A stretch of DNA of 64,000 bases from Bactericera cockerelli. Its lineage: Eukaryota; Arthropoda; Insecta; Hemiptera; Triozidae. Shown here one piece after another: positions 1 through 9,641 of this stretch (its first letter is position 1; the number at the start of each line of letters is the position of its first letter). The notes under the pieces are model-generated. The model saw only the letters and a program-made list of their open reading frames with translations. It had not been told where the DNA came from and did no database searches. Made by a program: the position numbers and the translations under genes. The stretch spans positions 5,243,017-5,307,016 of the forward strand of contig CM044957.1 in the NCBI GenBank assembly GCA_024516035.1. Direction: 5' to 3'.

Positions 1-285
1 GTAATATTTTTTTATTTATATTTTCTTTATAATTAATACAGCTATTCTAATAAACACATCAGTAAAAAACCTCGTATTTTAGGCATGTGCCTTCTGAATG
101 GAAAAAAAATAGGGTTAACTACATCCTCTAGGGTTGAACACCTGAACACAGCTAATACTATATAGTAAACAAATCAGAAACATGTCCAGGCATGTGCCCT
201 TTGAATGAAAAAACCTAAGGACCCTTGGGGTAATTTTTTATAACTTTTTTTTTTTCATTATCCGGTCACCCTTCAAATTAAAAAT
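1..285. other. AT-rich intergenic, nothing recognised
   Basis: A/T-rich sequence with homopolymer runs. No coding frame or known repeat is visible. Confidence 0.5.
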
Positions 286-431
286 AAAGTTATCATACTT
301 GTGTTAATCACTTTCGTGATGTCACAACTATTCAAACTCGCTTTACTAAATCTACACTGAACCCGGGACTTGAACCACCGACCTCCAGGTTTTAAGTCCG
401 GTGCCTTATCGATCGAGCTACTGAGGTCGGT
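286..431 (-). repeat. SINE family A copy
   Basis: Family A is about 145 bp. Read on the minus strand it starts GACCTCAGTAGCTCGATCGA, has a tRNA-like B box (GGTGGTTCAAGTCCCG) and ends with a conserved tail containing TCACGAAAGTGATTAACACA. The head suggests descent from a tRNA, as in typical SINEs. This copy is nearly full length. About nine more copies or fragments occur in the window in both orientations. Confidence 0.8.
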
Positions 432-773
432 AATTTAACATTAGCTTCATTCTCTTTTTTGTTCTTGTTTCTTTCTTCAATCTATTTATTTTTTCTTTAT
501 AATTTCGTTGTATTTTACTGTATATGTTTTACTTTGTCTTACCTAATAAAGCATAATATAATAATCAACGCCTATGTTTGGAGCAATTGCAAATTATTAC
601 CTCCACAAAAAAACACGAGTTCAATTCAAAGCTGAGTAGAAAAATTGATTTCTACTCTGTACCTTTGATGTCCGCTGTCCTTTCATACCTCGTGAGGAGA
701 AATGAGTAGTTCCTTGTAAGAGTAACGACCAGTGGCGGCAATCGGTGGTATCACAAGATTATAAATAAGACGA
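432..773. other. Intergenic, nothing recognised
   Basis: AT-rich spacer between a SINE and the left flank of the non-LTR element. No feature supported. Confidence 0.4.
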
Positions 774-936
774 TGTAAAGGAATTTGTAATATAATGGAT
801 GCTCTTTGTAGTGCTGAACTAACCACAGTAAACTTTGAAGTGGCAGGTGCTTCGCCGCAAAGAAATCATTTCTTTTTCTTTCTTTCAATTAAATTTTTTT
901 AGTGGTTACCAATAATAGTAGACGTAGTTTATTTAT
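774..936. repeat. 163-bp direct repeat, left copy (target-site duplication candidate)
   Basis: Matches 4718-4880 at a constant offset of 3944 bp with one visible substitution inside an A/T run. The two copies exactly bracket the non-LTR element, so the pair looks like a very long target-site duplication. Confidence 0.85.
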
Positions 937-1183
937 AGATAGATAGATAGATAGATAAATTTTATTTGTAATAAAATCAAATTTTGTTACAATGGTTGGC
1001 ATTAAGACTATGAATAATTTCAAATGAGCTTAAAAATATCTTAAATAAGAAAGAATAAAAAAGTAAATATTAAAAATAACATTATGGCCCTTGCATTTTG
1101 TTAACAAAAATATAGTAAAAACAAATTAAACTAACAAAGTTACTAAGTTACTATTCCACTCAACATAATTATTTATCATTAAT

Positions 1184-4100
1184 TTATTCGTTTCTGATAA
1201 AAGAACGAATCCTCAAAGCTGCCTGCACATAACCAAATATTTTACTTATATCCGATCTATTCTCTGTATTCAGGAGCGAAGTAATTTCGTTATTATGAGC
1301 TTGTAATAATGCTCTAATATAAACTTCCCTAAATTGTTCATATAAGGAACACTGTTTAAAAAAGTGATTCAAAGATTCAAGCTGCCCTAGCTCACAATTT
1401 GTACACATTTCATTCTGATCCCACTCATACATCATACCATTTAAATATATTTTTACCACTTTTCCTGCAAGACGTAACTGTGCTATAGTCCTAAGTTTAA
1501 TTATGGGCATATTATTTAGAAGGTATGGGGATGGAAATGCTACTCCAGGTTGATAGGTAGCCAACTGAAGTTTTAAATTATTTAAATGTCCTCCATAACT
1601 AGAGACCTGTAAGCTTTCCCAGTCATCATTAATTAGTTCATTATAGAATGTGCTATAGATATCTAACTTACGAGATTTTAATAATTCCAGACTTTGAGCT
1701 TCCCATATACCTGAAAAACCTAACTGTACCAATTTTATTTTTAACATTGTCACCCAATTATACTTTTGAACATTGCTGGACCTAAGATCTTGTTCTCTCA
1801 GTTGGTCATAACAGATTTTAGGGTATCGAGTTTGCGACATTGCCAGAAGTCGAGTCCACCATTCCACCATCTGCCTGAAAACATGGAAGGACAGCTTGGC
1901 CACGCCCATCTCCAGCCTGAGCATGTATCCGGGTGTGCATCTTGGTAGACAGTAGACTGACTTGAGCATCTGAGATTGACATTTCTCTATAACATCCACG
2001 TATCTATGACCCCACACTTCCGCGCCATACAGCAACGTTGTCTTCACTATTGAATCATAAAGCTTCATTCTTGTGTTATGAGATTCTGCTTTCGAGTTGC
2101 ACAAGATGTTCTTCACATTCGCTAGAGCCAGCCGCCCCTTGGAGAGAGCCTGCTGTGAGGCCTTGTGGAAAACGCCATGGGATGAGAATAAGATCCCAAG
2201 GTAACTATAGTCACTGCACACCTCCAAGGTTCTGCCGCCATAGTGCAACACATCCGAACCAGAAACTCTTCCTCCTCGTCTGAAGATGACAACTTTGGAC
2301 TTTGTTTCGTTTACTAACATTTTATTCTCTTGGCAGTAAGATGAAAGTAAATTTACTTTTCTCTGGAGATCAACACGACTTGAACCCAGTAAAATCAAGT
2401 CATCAGCATAGAGAAGCAACAGTATATCCACCGCACTCGTCACACTCACCCCCTCCATTCCATGTCTTCTCATGTAGTCCTCCAGATCATTGATGAAAAT
2501 AATAAAGTTCAGAGGAGATAGCGAGTCACCGGTTATAACTCCTTTTGTTATTTTAGACGCCTCGGTAAACTTATCCTCAACACGAATCTGGACTCGAGAC
2601 TGCCCGTACAAAGTTTTGATTATAGTGATAACTTTTCCGGAAATACCAAACTCAAACATTTTCTTGAATAACAGGCCATGATCTACCTCTGAAAATGCTG
2701 ACTTGAAGTCGACAAAGGCCACAAAAAGTTTTTTCTTCTTTATCAGATGTAGATTGATAATGCTGGCAAAAGTGAATAAATTGTCGACACAACCACGACC
2801 TGGCCTGAACCCAGCCTGTGCCTCCATTAGCAATCCATTATCCTCGCACCAACACAACACTCTCTGACTTATCATGTGAGTGAACAACTTAAATGCATTG
2901 TTCAAAAGAGCGATAGTTCTATAATTTTCCGGGTCTGATGGATCTCCTTTTTTATGCAACATGAACATGTACGAGTGGGTCATAGACTCTGGTACCTCTC
3001 CTTGATTAAAAATATAATTGAAAAAACTTAATAATCGTTCCTTCCATTCTGTACCTAGAACTTTCAGGAATTCATTCAGGATGAGGTCAGGTCCTGGACT
3101 CTTATTATTGCCCAAATGCTTTATTCCCCTTTCAAGCTCTCCAGAAGTAAAGTTTAAGTCCGTAGATTCTCTCTGTACATCAATAAAAATAATGTCTGTC
3201 GCTACATTTAGTTCACATTCAGGGTAAATCCTTTGTAAATAATTATTCCATGTTTGCAGTGACACTTGCTTGCATTTATTTTCTTTTTTCGGCCTGCACG
3301 ACTTAACGGCTTTCCAAAATTCACCAGCATTTTTAATGTTTGAAATTTTTTCTTTGAGAGAATTTTCATGAGACGTTTTTAGGGTGGTGCATAATTTAAA
3401 ATAATCTTTCTTAAATTTTAGGTATTGTTGCATATCTTCCTCTTTATGTCTTCTTCTCCATTTTCTATGGAATTTTCGGAACAAAAATCTTAAATTTCTA
3501 CACTCAACAGTATACCACGGCTTTTTACTGTATCTACCTTTAAATATACTGACCTCTTTAACCAGGTCTAACTGATTGACGACATGATCAATTGTATTTT
3601 TCAGCACGCCATAAACATTGCATGGTTCAACTGTTGAAAGCGGCAACTTTGAATTGAGACAATAGGTAAACAAATCTACTTTTTCTTCAAGTTCTGGCCA
3701 TTTGTACTTTTTTATTTTTATCACATCTTGATTGTTGATCTCCGGCACTTCGTTACCCCCTGTGCCTATGTCTAAGAAAACCGACACTGGCAGATGGTCA
3801 GAAATTAGAATGCAGTCAGATACATGTAGCTCCAACACCCACTTGCATAACTCTAGATGACACCAGATCAGATCAACCGAACTTTTCCCAGCCTTGCTAA
3901 TATAAGTGAACTGACCCGGTGTGTCTCCTTTCGTCCTGCCGTTAAGTGCCACGAGCCCATACTCCTCCATACACTCCACCAGCATCGCACCCCTCCTGTT
4001 AGTCACCTGGTCTAGAGGTACTCTCAGTGCTAGCAGTCCACACTCCTCTGCTACCTCACTATCAAGATAATTGTAATCAGCAATCCTCCCGTTGAAGTCT

Positions 4101-4564
4101 CCGCCCACAATTGTATTTTCATTACAGTGCTCATCCAAGACATTTCTCAATAAATTTATAGCTTCCTCGGAGCAACATGAGGGACTTATATACACGTTTC
4201 CCACGGTAATATCCATGTCGTTAAGACATTTAATTTTTACAAATATCCACATATTGGTAAGACATAACACAGAAAAACTGAGATCTTTTTTAATTAAAAT
4301 GAAGAGACCACCGCTTGCCCTCCCTCTCTGTTTCTCTTTCACTGCCGGAGAAAAGACAATTTGATAATATTTAGAAAGCAGAGGTAATTGAGGAAGTAGT
4401 GTGGCCCATGTTTCACAAATACATATAATATTCCAACATAAAATATAATTCAAATCGTGATCACAAGTATCTATGAGATTTTTTAAGCCATTTACATTCC
4501 ACCACGTGATTTTAAGTGAATCTTGTAAATAGCTTTGGTCAATCAGTTTTTTGAACCGGTACCA
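1184..4564 (-). CDS. Non-LTR retrotransposon ORF2: endonuclease and reverse transcriptase
   Basis: The open frame runs from 4564 (just after a TAA) to the stop at 1184. The first ATG is at 4453 (1089 residues), but the frame upstream of it still encodes the start of an apurinic-type endonuclease (ITWWNVNGL), so 4453 is unlikely to be the true start. The endonuclease shows GGDFNGRI and SDHLPV motifs in the first third. The central reverse transcriptase shows NKSPGPD, AGFRPGRGCVDNL, VDFKSAF, GDSLSP and the catalytic LYADDLILLG. The C-terminal part has a Cys-Cys-His-Cys cluster (CTNCELG...HFFKQC), common downstream of RT in such elements. The frame has no internal stop, which implies a fairly young copy. 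How translation starts is not visible. Confidence 0.9.
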   Translation of the reverse strand, partial: WYRFKKLIDQSYLQDSLKITWWNVNGLKNLIDTCDHDLNYILCWNIICICETWATLLPQLPLLSKYYQIVFSPAVKEKQRGRASGGLFILIKKDLSFSVLCLTNMWIFVKIKCLNDMDITVGNVYISPSCCSEEAINLLRNVLDEHCNENTIVGGDFNGRIADYNYLDSEVAEECGLLALRVPLDQVTNRRGAMLVECMEEYGLVALNGRTKGDTPGQFTYISKAGKSSVDLIWCHLELCKWVLELHVSDCILISDHLPVSVFLDIGTGGNEVPEINNQDVIKIKKYKWPELEEKVDLFTYCLNSKLPLSTVEPCNVYGVLKNTIDHVVNQLDLVKEVSIFKGRYSKKPWYTVECRNLRFLFRKFHRKWRRRHKEEDMQQYLKFKKDYFKLCTTLKTSHENSLKEKISNIKNAGEFWKAVKSCRPKKENKCKQVSLQTWNNYLQRIYPECELNVATDIIFIDVQRESTDLNFTSGELERGIKHLGNNKSPGPDLILNEFLKVLGTEWKERLLSFFNYIFNQGEVPESMTHSYMFMLHKKGDPSDPENYRTIALLNNAFKLFTHMISQRVLCWCEDNGLLMEAQAGFRPGRGCVDNLFTFASIINLHLIKKKKLFVAFVDFKSAFSEVDHGLLFKKMFEFGISGKVITIIKTLYGQSRVQIRVEDKFTEASKITKGVITGDSLSPLNFIIFINDLEDYMRRHGMEGVSVTSAVDILLLLYADDLILLGSSRVDLQRKVNLLSSYCQENKMLVNETKSKVVIFRRGGRVSGSDVLHYGGRTLEVCSDYSYLGILFSSHGVFHKASQQALSKGRLALANVKNILCNSKAESHNTRMKLYDSIVKTTLLYGAEVWGHRYVDVIEKCQSQMLKSVYCLPRCTPGYMLRLEMGVAKLSFHVFRQMVEWWTRLLAMSQTRYPKICYDQLREQDLRSSNVQKYNWVTMLKIKLVQLGFSGIWEAQSLELLKSRKLDIYSTFYNELINDDWESLQVSSYGGHLNNLKLQLATYQPGVAFPSPYLLNNMPIIKLRTIAQLRLAGKVVKIYLNGMMYEWDQNEMCTNCELGQLESLNHFFKQCSLYEQFREVYIRALLQAHNNEITSLLNTENRSDISKIFGYVQAALRIRSFIRNE

Positions 4565-4716
4565 TTATCCTGAAAGTATTGGTTAATACTAGCCTGGGTT
4601 AGAGTTTTATTCACGCCTGACAGTGATGGTGTCGATGGCGGATTCACCTGGGTCAGTCCGGGATAGGAAGGTCGACAATATTGATTGAAGTGCATACGAG
4701 TATCCTCTGCATTCAT
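4543..4716 (-). pseudogene. Truncated ORF1 end of the non-LTR element
   Basis: A short frame ends at TGA 4543-4545, overlapping the start of the ORF2 open frame in another phase. Its last 57 codons (from MNAEDTRMHFNQYC) lie inside the element. Any frame to the right of 4717 is flanking DNA. No zinc knuckle remains. I read it as the C-terminal remnant of ORF1 left after 5' truncation, which is inference. Confidence 0.5.
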
Positions 4717-4717
4717 T

Positions 4718-4880
4718 TGTAAAGGAATTTGTAATATAATGGATGCTCTTTGTAGTGCTGAACTAACCACAGTAAACTTTGAAGTGGCAGGTGCTTCGCC
4801 GCAAAGAAATCATTTCTTTTTCTTTCTTTCAATTAATTTTTTTTAGTGGTTACCAATAATAGTAGACGTAGTTTATTTAT
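4718..4880. repeat. 163-bp direct repeat, right copy
   Basis: Partner of 774-936. Identical apart from one A/T substitution in the T-run before AGTGGTTACC. Confidence 0.85.
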
Positions 4881-4904
4881 TTATTACATTGATCAATTTT
4901 AAAA

Positions 4905-5276
4905 TCACAGGAGATAGACTTGATCCATCCCACTTGCATGAGGCAATGTACCTAACATGCAGGTAGCATTACCTCGTTGGATCGCCAAAGAAATCCTCTG
5001 AAAGAGGAAAGCCTTGGCGGCCCTATTGCCAGTGAGACGAACCAAGCCATCTCCAACAGTTTTAAAAAAGCTCTTCATCTCCTTGCTCCAAGGGCCCATT
5101 GTTTCGCATGCCAGGGGAACAAAGATGTAGTTTGCCTCGGTGATAAAACTGTATGAGGCATTTTTCCTCCTGACTGCTTTTTCTGCTGCAGCACCAACTG
5201 TACGACTGGTCTGTGGCACATAAGTATCTGCTAGAGTGTTGACACAGGTGCTATCCCAAACTAGCATTTGACCCAA
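4905..5276 (-). pseudogene. Fragment of a retroelement-associated protein domain
   Basis: A 123-codon frame with the recognisable pattern VWDSTCVNTLADTYV, then NYIFVPLACETMGPW and [20 protein letters not shown]. From memory, this arrangement is found repeatedly in invertebrate genomes, often downstream of a reverse-transcriptase domain in mobile-element proteins. No RT lies upstream here, so this is a detached remnant. It is separate from the non-LTR element at 937-4717, being outside the direct repeat. It is not a host gene on present evidence, and the function of the domain is unknown to me. Confidence 0.55.
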
Positions 5277-5477
5277 ACTAGCATCAATTAAATTAAATTT
5301 TAATTTGGCCCTAAGCCCTAAGAATTTGTAAATTTAATTTCGTGGTAAAGTACGGAGAAGCGACTAGTTCTACCTACAAAAATAAATTTATTTTAAATGT
5401 TCGAACGTAACGAACACAATTTATCACTCGCGTTTTTTGTCTCTACTTTTTATTTTGCTCCTTTTCCTCCTGCAAGG
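5277..5477. other. Intergenic, nothing recognised
   Basis: AT-rich spacer. No feature supported. Confidence 0.4.
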
Positions 5478-5625
5478 ATTTAGACCAGGGGTGCCTAACA
5501 TTTAGTGATGCATGGGGGGGCCTTAATTTAGATCTTATATCAACCGCGGTCAACATTGTACGTTTAAAAAATAAATTACGAAATTAAGTCATACGTATAC
5601 CTATTATCAGACAATGTTTTTCTTA

Positions 5626-5668
5626 GCCAGTTTCGATGGCATGTTGAATACACCAATTCTCGTTCGAG
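5626..5668 (+). repeat. 5S rRNA-like fragment
   Basis: GCCAGTTTCGATGGCATGTT followed by GAATACACCAATTCTCGTTC resembles the 5' third of animal 5S rRNA, and the same head is seen in the 5S-SINE at 52430. It ends abruptly, so it is a fragment and not a functional 5S gene. Confidence 0.6.
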
Positions 5669-6189
5669 TAAAATCCCTGTCGCGATATGATCATGCAGAA
5701 AAAAGCGACGTATAAAAATAAATAAAAATATTTTTCTTAACACCTTTGATGTCTTTCGAGAAGAAATGTTTGGTTTGATTTGGTCAGTTATTTTTTAATC
5801 ATACTCGGACACCAGCATTAAAATCAATCAAAGACATTCTGGTAAGCTTCTTTCGAGTTCAACTTTGGTTTGAGTATAAATGTTTTTTGTATGATATGAA
5901 GGGTATCTTTCATAACTGTTAGACAGAGTTCTTCTAGATTTCTTCGTTGTATATTATTTGTTATGAAAAATTGTTTTAGGAATGGTGATGCTGTTCCTCG
6001 TACACCAAACCACAATCCAGACACTATCCAGTATCCAGTGTTCAATTCCATACTTTTCACGAAAATAGGGAATAGTGGGAACATAGATGGATCTCTTTTC
6101 TTCGTTTATGTCAGTATCTTGAGACTCATTGTTAGTTTCCCATCGAAGGGTCGGGTCTAAAATAATGCCACGATTTTTCTGTTGCTTCG

Positions 6190-6357
6190 AATCGTGGGGA
6201 TCCGTTGGTTCGAATCCCACCCAGTGCATGCATTTTTCCTCATTCATTTGAGTTTGTGACCACATAATACCTAATAAGGCTAGGTGGTAGGAAATGCTTA
6301 GAGCATTAACCTCGTCTGGTGGTTACCTTCCACTAAAGAGTGTTATTATTATTATTA
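6190..6357 (+). repeat. SINE family C copy (5'-truncated)
   Basis: Family C has a tRNA-like B box (GGTTCGAATCCCACCCAGTG), a middle TTTGTGACCACATAATA and ends ACTAAAGAGTGTTATTATTA. This copy lacks most of the head and sits inside the hAT-like element. Confidence 0.75.
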
Positions 6358-6365
6358 GACTTGCA

Positions 6366-6540
6366 TTGGCGAAGTCCACTGAGATCATATAACATAGAGG
6401 AAACCCGATGTATCAAGATTTGCGTCCAGTAGGGACCATCAGCTGTTCAAAGTTTGACGCATAAATTTGTTCAATTCGAGATATAATTATGTAAGGTTTT
6501 CTCCATGGTATATGATCTCAGTGGCGAACTCAGATTTTTG
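6366..6540. repeat. Inverted repeat inside the hAT-like element
   Basis: CCACTGAGATCATATAACAT on the left pairs with ATGGTATATGATCTCAGTGG on the right, imperfect arms about 35 bp long. It could be a nested MITE or an internal part of the host element. Confidence 0.5.
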
Positions 6541-6643
6541 CATTTAATATTTCAACTGTCTACGCGGTGACGCCATCACACAACGGGCCATTTCCAAAGA
6601 GATGTGGCCCGCGGGCGCAGGGTTGGACACCCTTGGTTCAGAC

Positions 6644-8093
6644 ACAAAGGAAGAAGTCATCAATATACATCCGTTGACATTGCGAAAGCTGTTTAAGTCG
6701 CCTAATCGCCAGGATGTTAAATGGTGCGACCCCCCGCCCCCCCTCGCCCCTCCAATGTTGCCTTCGTTTCGGGAAATTCAAGATAATCCTCACAAAAAAG
6801 TGTTCCGAGATTTATTCTTTCGAAAAAAAAAGTTCTTTGTATCCATTATCAATCTGAAATGGCGAGATGTTTTAGAATTTTAATCGCTGCGATCTTGTGT
6901 CAAACCCTTACTAGAATGCTTTGTTAAGGACTTAAAGTTATGATGCTTCTTTATAAAATAGTACTTAAAATGTGATACGTTCTAATTTGGTGGACACGAC
7001 GAAATTTTAATTTTTTTTACATAATTATAAGATGCATTTAATAATTTGGAGATAATTATAAATTTTGATTATAAGTTGAAGAAAACGATGAATTTGGATA
7101 AGACGAATAATTTAAATACTTTAGAGAATGATAGGGAGAAAAATGTAATTTAAGGAATATAAATTTAATATAATAATTATATTACCTACCAAATCAAGAG
7201 GTGTTTTTGTGAAAATATTTTTTTTTAGCTAGGTATGGAGTCCACTTACTCACTAAATGACCATGTCCAAGTGTTATTGACAGGGCATTTATCTACCGGA
7301 CAATGCCCAATAGTATATTTTTTCTGCATCGATACTTTCCTACCCTCTAAGTTATACTAAGAGTACCTTTACCTGGAAAATTACAAAGTTTGCCATAAAA
7401 TTATTTTCGCCTGTAATTTCTACAAAAAAAAGACTTCAAAAGAAGAAATTTTAAATAACAAAAATAATAGAACAGAAGAAAATGGAATAATGAAACAGAA
7501 ATGGAAGGGGTAGAACAAAATTTAGAAGAGAGGGAAGGAAAGAAAGGATTTTTCTTTTGAGCGAAGACCAGGAATAAAATTATTTTTTCTTGGCATAAAA
7601 AAATAAAAAATAATAAGTAATAAAAAAAGCAATTTCTGCTCTCTTTTGATAAAAGCATTTTTTGCTGTCTGCTTCTTTTCTTATTTTCCTCACTTTCTAT
7701 TTTTTTTACTTATCTCGTTTTTTTATGAATTGAAGGAAACATAATTTAAATTAAAAATAAAATTTCTAAAGAAAAAGTAGGATGGTATCTTTCTAACCCA
7801 TTCATTCTATTTTCGAAAAAAAATCATCTATAACTACCTAGATAAATAATTACTAACTAGTACTATTTTACCTATACTCTTCTTAAAAAAGAACAACTAA
7901 AACAAAAGAATAGACCTATAACTAGTTAGGTAGTCACCTCATAGGTAGGCACGACAGGGTTGGGGGACCAGTGGTACCAAGGTAGTTAGTTCTATCCCCG
8001 GGTATGGTAGAATACTTTATTATGTATTATGCGGTTCACAGACAATCTCAGCTTTTTAAAAGTTCTGTTAGCATTATGACTTTTCCTCTTCTT
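6644..8093. other. AT-rich intergenic, nothing recognised
   Basis: Very A/T-rich with long A and T runs. The short frames here have biased composition (Phe/Lys/Leu) and no recognisable domain, so none is called. Confidence 0.5.
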
Positions 8094-8418
8094 TTTATTT
8101 TACTCTGTCTTATCCCGCTCAAGCAGGGTCGACGTTGTTCAACCTCATGCTTGAGGTTGGTTGGTTTTGGCACATTTTTACGGCTGGATGCTCTTCTTAA
8201 CGCCAACTATTCTATTTTGTTTATCGTCCTGGATTGGGACGGGGGTTTTACCCTCCATTCGCTAGGAATCGTACCAGCTACCCACACTTCACCCAGCCTG
8301 GGTAGGGCTGGAAATGCCAGCCTCACATATACTGGGGGAACAGAATTTTCTGTGTGAAAAGTCTGCTCCGACCGGGGATCGAACTCAGGATCTCTGGACT
8401 ACGGGCAGTTAGCATTAT
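8094..8418 (-). repeat. SINE family D copy
   Basis: Family D is about 330 bp. Read on the minus strand it has a tRNA-like head with a B box, a core (CAGGCTGGGTGAAG, then CGAATGGAGGGTAAAACCCC) and a tail containing GAACAACGTCGACCCTGC. The core is shared with the 5S-headed SINE at 52430. Confidence 0.75.
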
Positions 8419-9235
8419 GACTATTATGAGCAATATTGTATTGAGCATGCAAATTGTCGCCTGCAGCTGCGGTGCTACGTAAAGTTTTCTCTACATACCT
8501 CTTATTATTTCTTATGGCGTAAGTATGAAAAGTTTGAATTTCCTGATATTTTTGACGAAATTTTCTTAATTTTTTTGTTGTTGTAATTATGTATTGTATG
8601 TACCTGTATATGTATAGGTATCAGTATACTATGAGTCCGTTGACGCTCGGCTTTTATAATAAACATAGGTAATGAATAACATTGAATCTGTACCTGCACT
8701 TAAATACAATAATACAATAAATAGTTAGGTAACTACATAATAATTATTATCTCTTAGACAAGTACCTATCTATTAGGCAATATATAAGTACCCTACATTA
8801 TTACCTATAAGACAGTACCTACCAATCTAGTAACTACTTCAGAAAGTGAACATGGGTAAAATAAAATATTAAAGCTAACACACACGTTGGCACATTCCAC
8901 ACAATCATATTTCCAGCTGATTACTCATAACTTCAAAACTAGAGCAGTGTTGCCAAGATTAAAATAATGTGCTGATATTAGGGTTTAAATTAATAAGTAA
9001 TACCAAAAAAGGTTAGGGTTTTTACACCACTCTCAATAACAAATGACATTGTTGGTTTAAATTCGAGAAAGTTATTTCTTTAAGTATTATTTAAAGTCAA
9101 GGGTATTACTGATTTCATGTTTAAGCTACAATCTACCGTAAAAATTAAATTTTGATATTCATTTTTATACCTAGGGAGCTAGGGACATTCTAGTTCAAAA
9201 TATGTAGGGCCATTTTGTAAATCCGGCAACACAGA
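8419..9235. other. Intergenic, upstream of GBF1
   Basis: AT-rich, without a recognised repeat or frame. It may hold the distal promoter of GBF1, but no element could be identified. Confidence 0.4.
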
Positions 9236-9536
9236 GTGGAGTGCGCACACTTTCGTTCGGCAACTGTGTAAAGTGATAAGATTCAAAAACTGTTTTGTTT
9301 TGCTAATTTCATTTGATTATCAATTTTGTTATCAATTTATCAGGTTACATTATAGTTTTCTAGTTTCTACTGCATCTAGTACGTTTTAAAGTAGTAAAGT
9401 GATATAAAATCAGAAATATTGTGTATATTATTTATCCTCCAACGTTTGGATTTGCAGAAATAATGAGCCATGCAAGTAGCAGCGTCTGACAGATTGTTAG
9501 TTGGGTGTAGTGACTGCACAGCAGGGGAGACTCAGG
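9236..9536 (+). promoter_or_regulatory. GBF1: Presumptive 5' leader of GBF1
   Basis: Local composition becomes more balanced here. A small upstream ORF (ATG 9463, stop TGA 9487-9489, eight codons) and a second upstream ATG at 9470, out of frame and overlapping the coding start, precede the GBF1 ATG at 9537. TTTGCAG at 9451-9457 could be an acceptor of a non-coding first intron. The transcription start is not determinable from sequence. Confidence 0.35.
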
Positions 9537-9641
9537 ATGGCTGTGTGTCCAAGAAATGGAACCCTGATAGTCCAGGGCGAAATAAACAAGCTGCTGATAG
9601 CTATGAAGAGAGGAACAACTTGGTCTGCCTATTCACAACAG
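9537..9641 (+). CDS. GBF1: GBF1 coding exon 1
   Basis: 35 codons from the ATG, beginning [20 protein letters not shown]. The VQGEIN stretch matches the family N-terminus (IQGEIN), which fixes the start. Ends CAG|gtaaca in phase 0. Confidence 0.92.

Larger units (their letters stand above)
937..4717 (-). mobile_element. Non-LTR retrotransposon, 5'-truncated
   Basis: A 3.78-kb insertion read on the minus strand. The 5' end at 4717 falls directly in a short upstream reading frame (ORF1 end), then ORF2 with endonuclease and reverse transcriptase, then an AT-rich 3' region ending in a short GATA/TATC microsatellite at about 937-958. A simple-repeat 3' tail in place of poly(A) is typical of several non-LTR clades. 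The 163-bp direct repeats on both sides support a single insertion of the whole unit. I cannot assign the clade with certainty. Confidence 0.85.
5486..6635. mobile_element. Degraded hAT-like non-autonomous transposon
   Basis: The left end CAGGGGTGCCTAAC and the inverted right end GTTGGACACCCTTG (6622-6635) form imperfect terminal repeats of the hAT type. The right end is preceded by GTGGCCCGCGGGC, a familiar subterminal motif of such elements. The flanking 8-mers ATTTAGAC (5478-5485) and GTTCAGAC (6636-6643) match at six of eight positions, as an old 8-bp target duplication would. No transposase frame is present. A 5S-like fragment, a SINE and an internal inverted repeat lie inside. Confidence 0.6.

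Noticed and set aside
5824..6265. Two overlapping minus-strand frames of about 90-100 codons
   Set aside because: They run through a SINE and the hAT-like element. No homology recognised.
6602..6883. 93-codon frame near the hAT right end
   Set aside because: No recognisable domain, starts inside the terminal repeat of the transposon, and has biased composition.
7401..7658. 85-codon Phe/Leu-rich minus-strand frame
   Set aside because: Composition reflects A/T-rich DNA. No family recognised.
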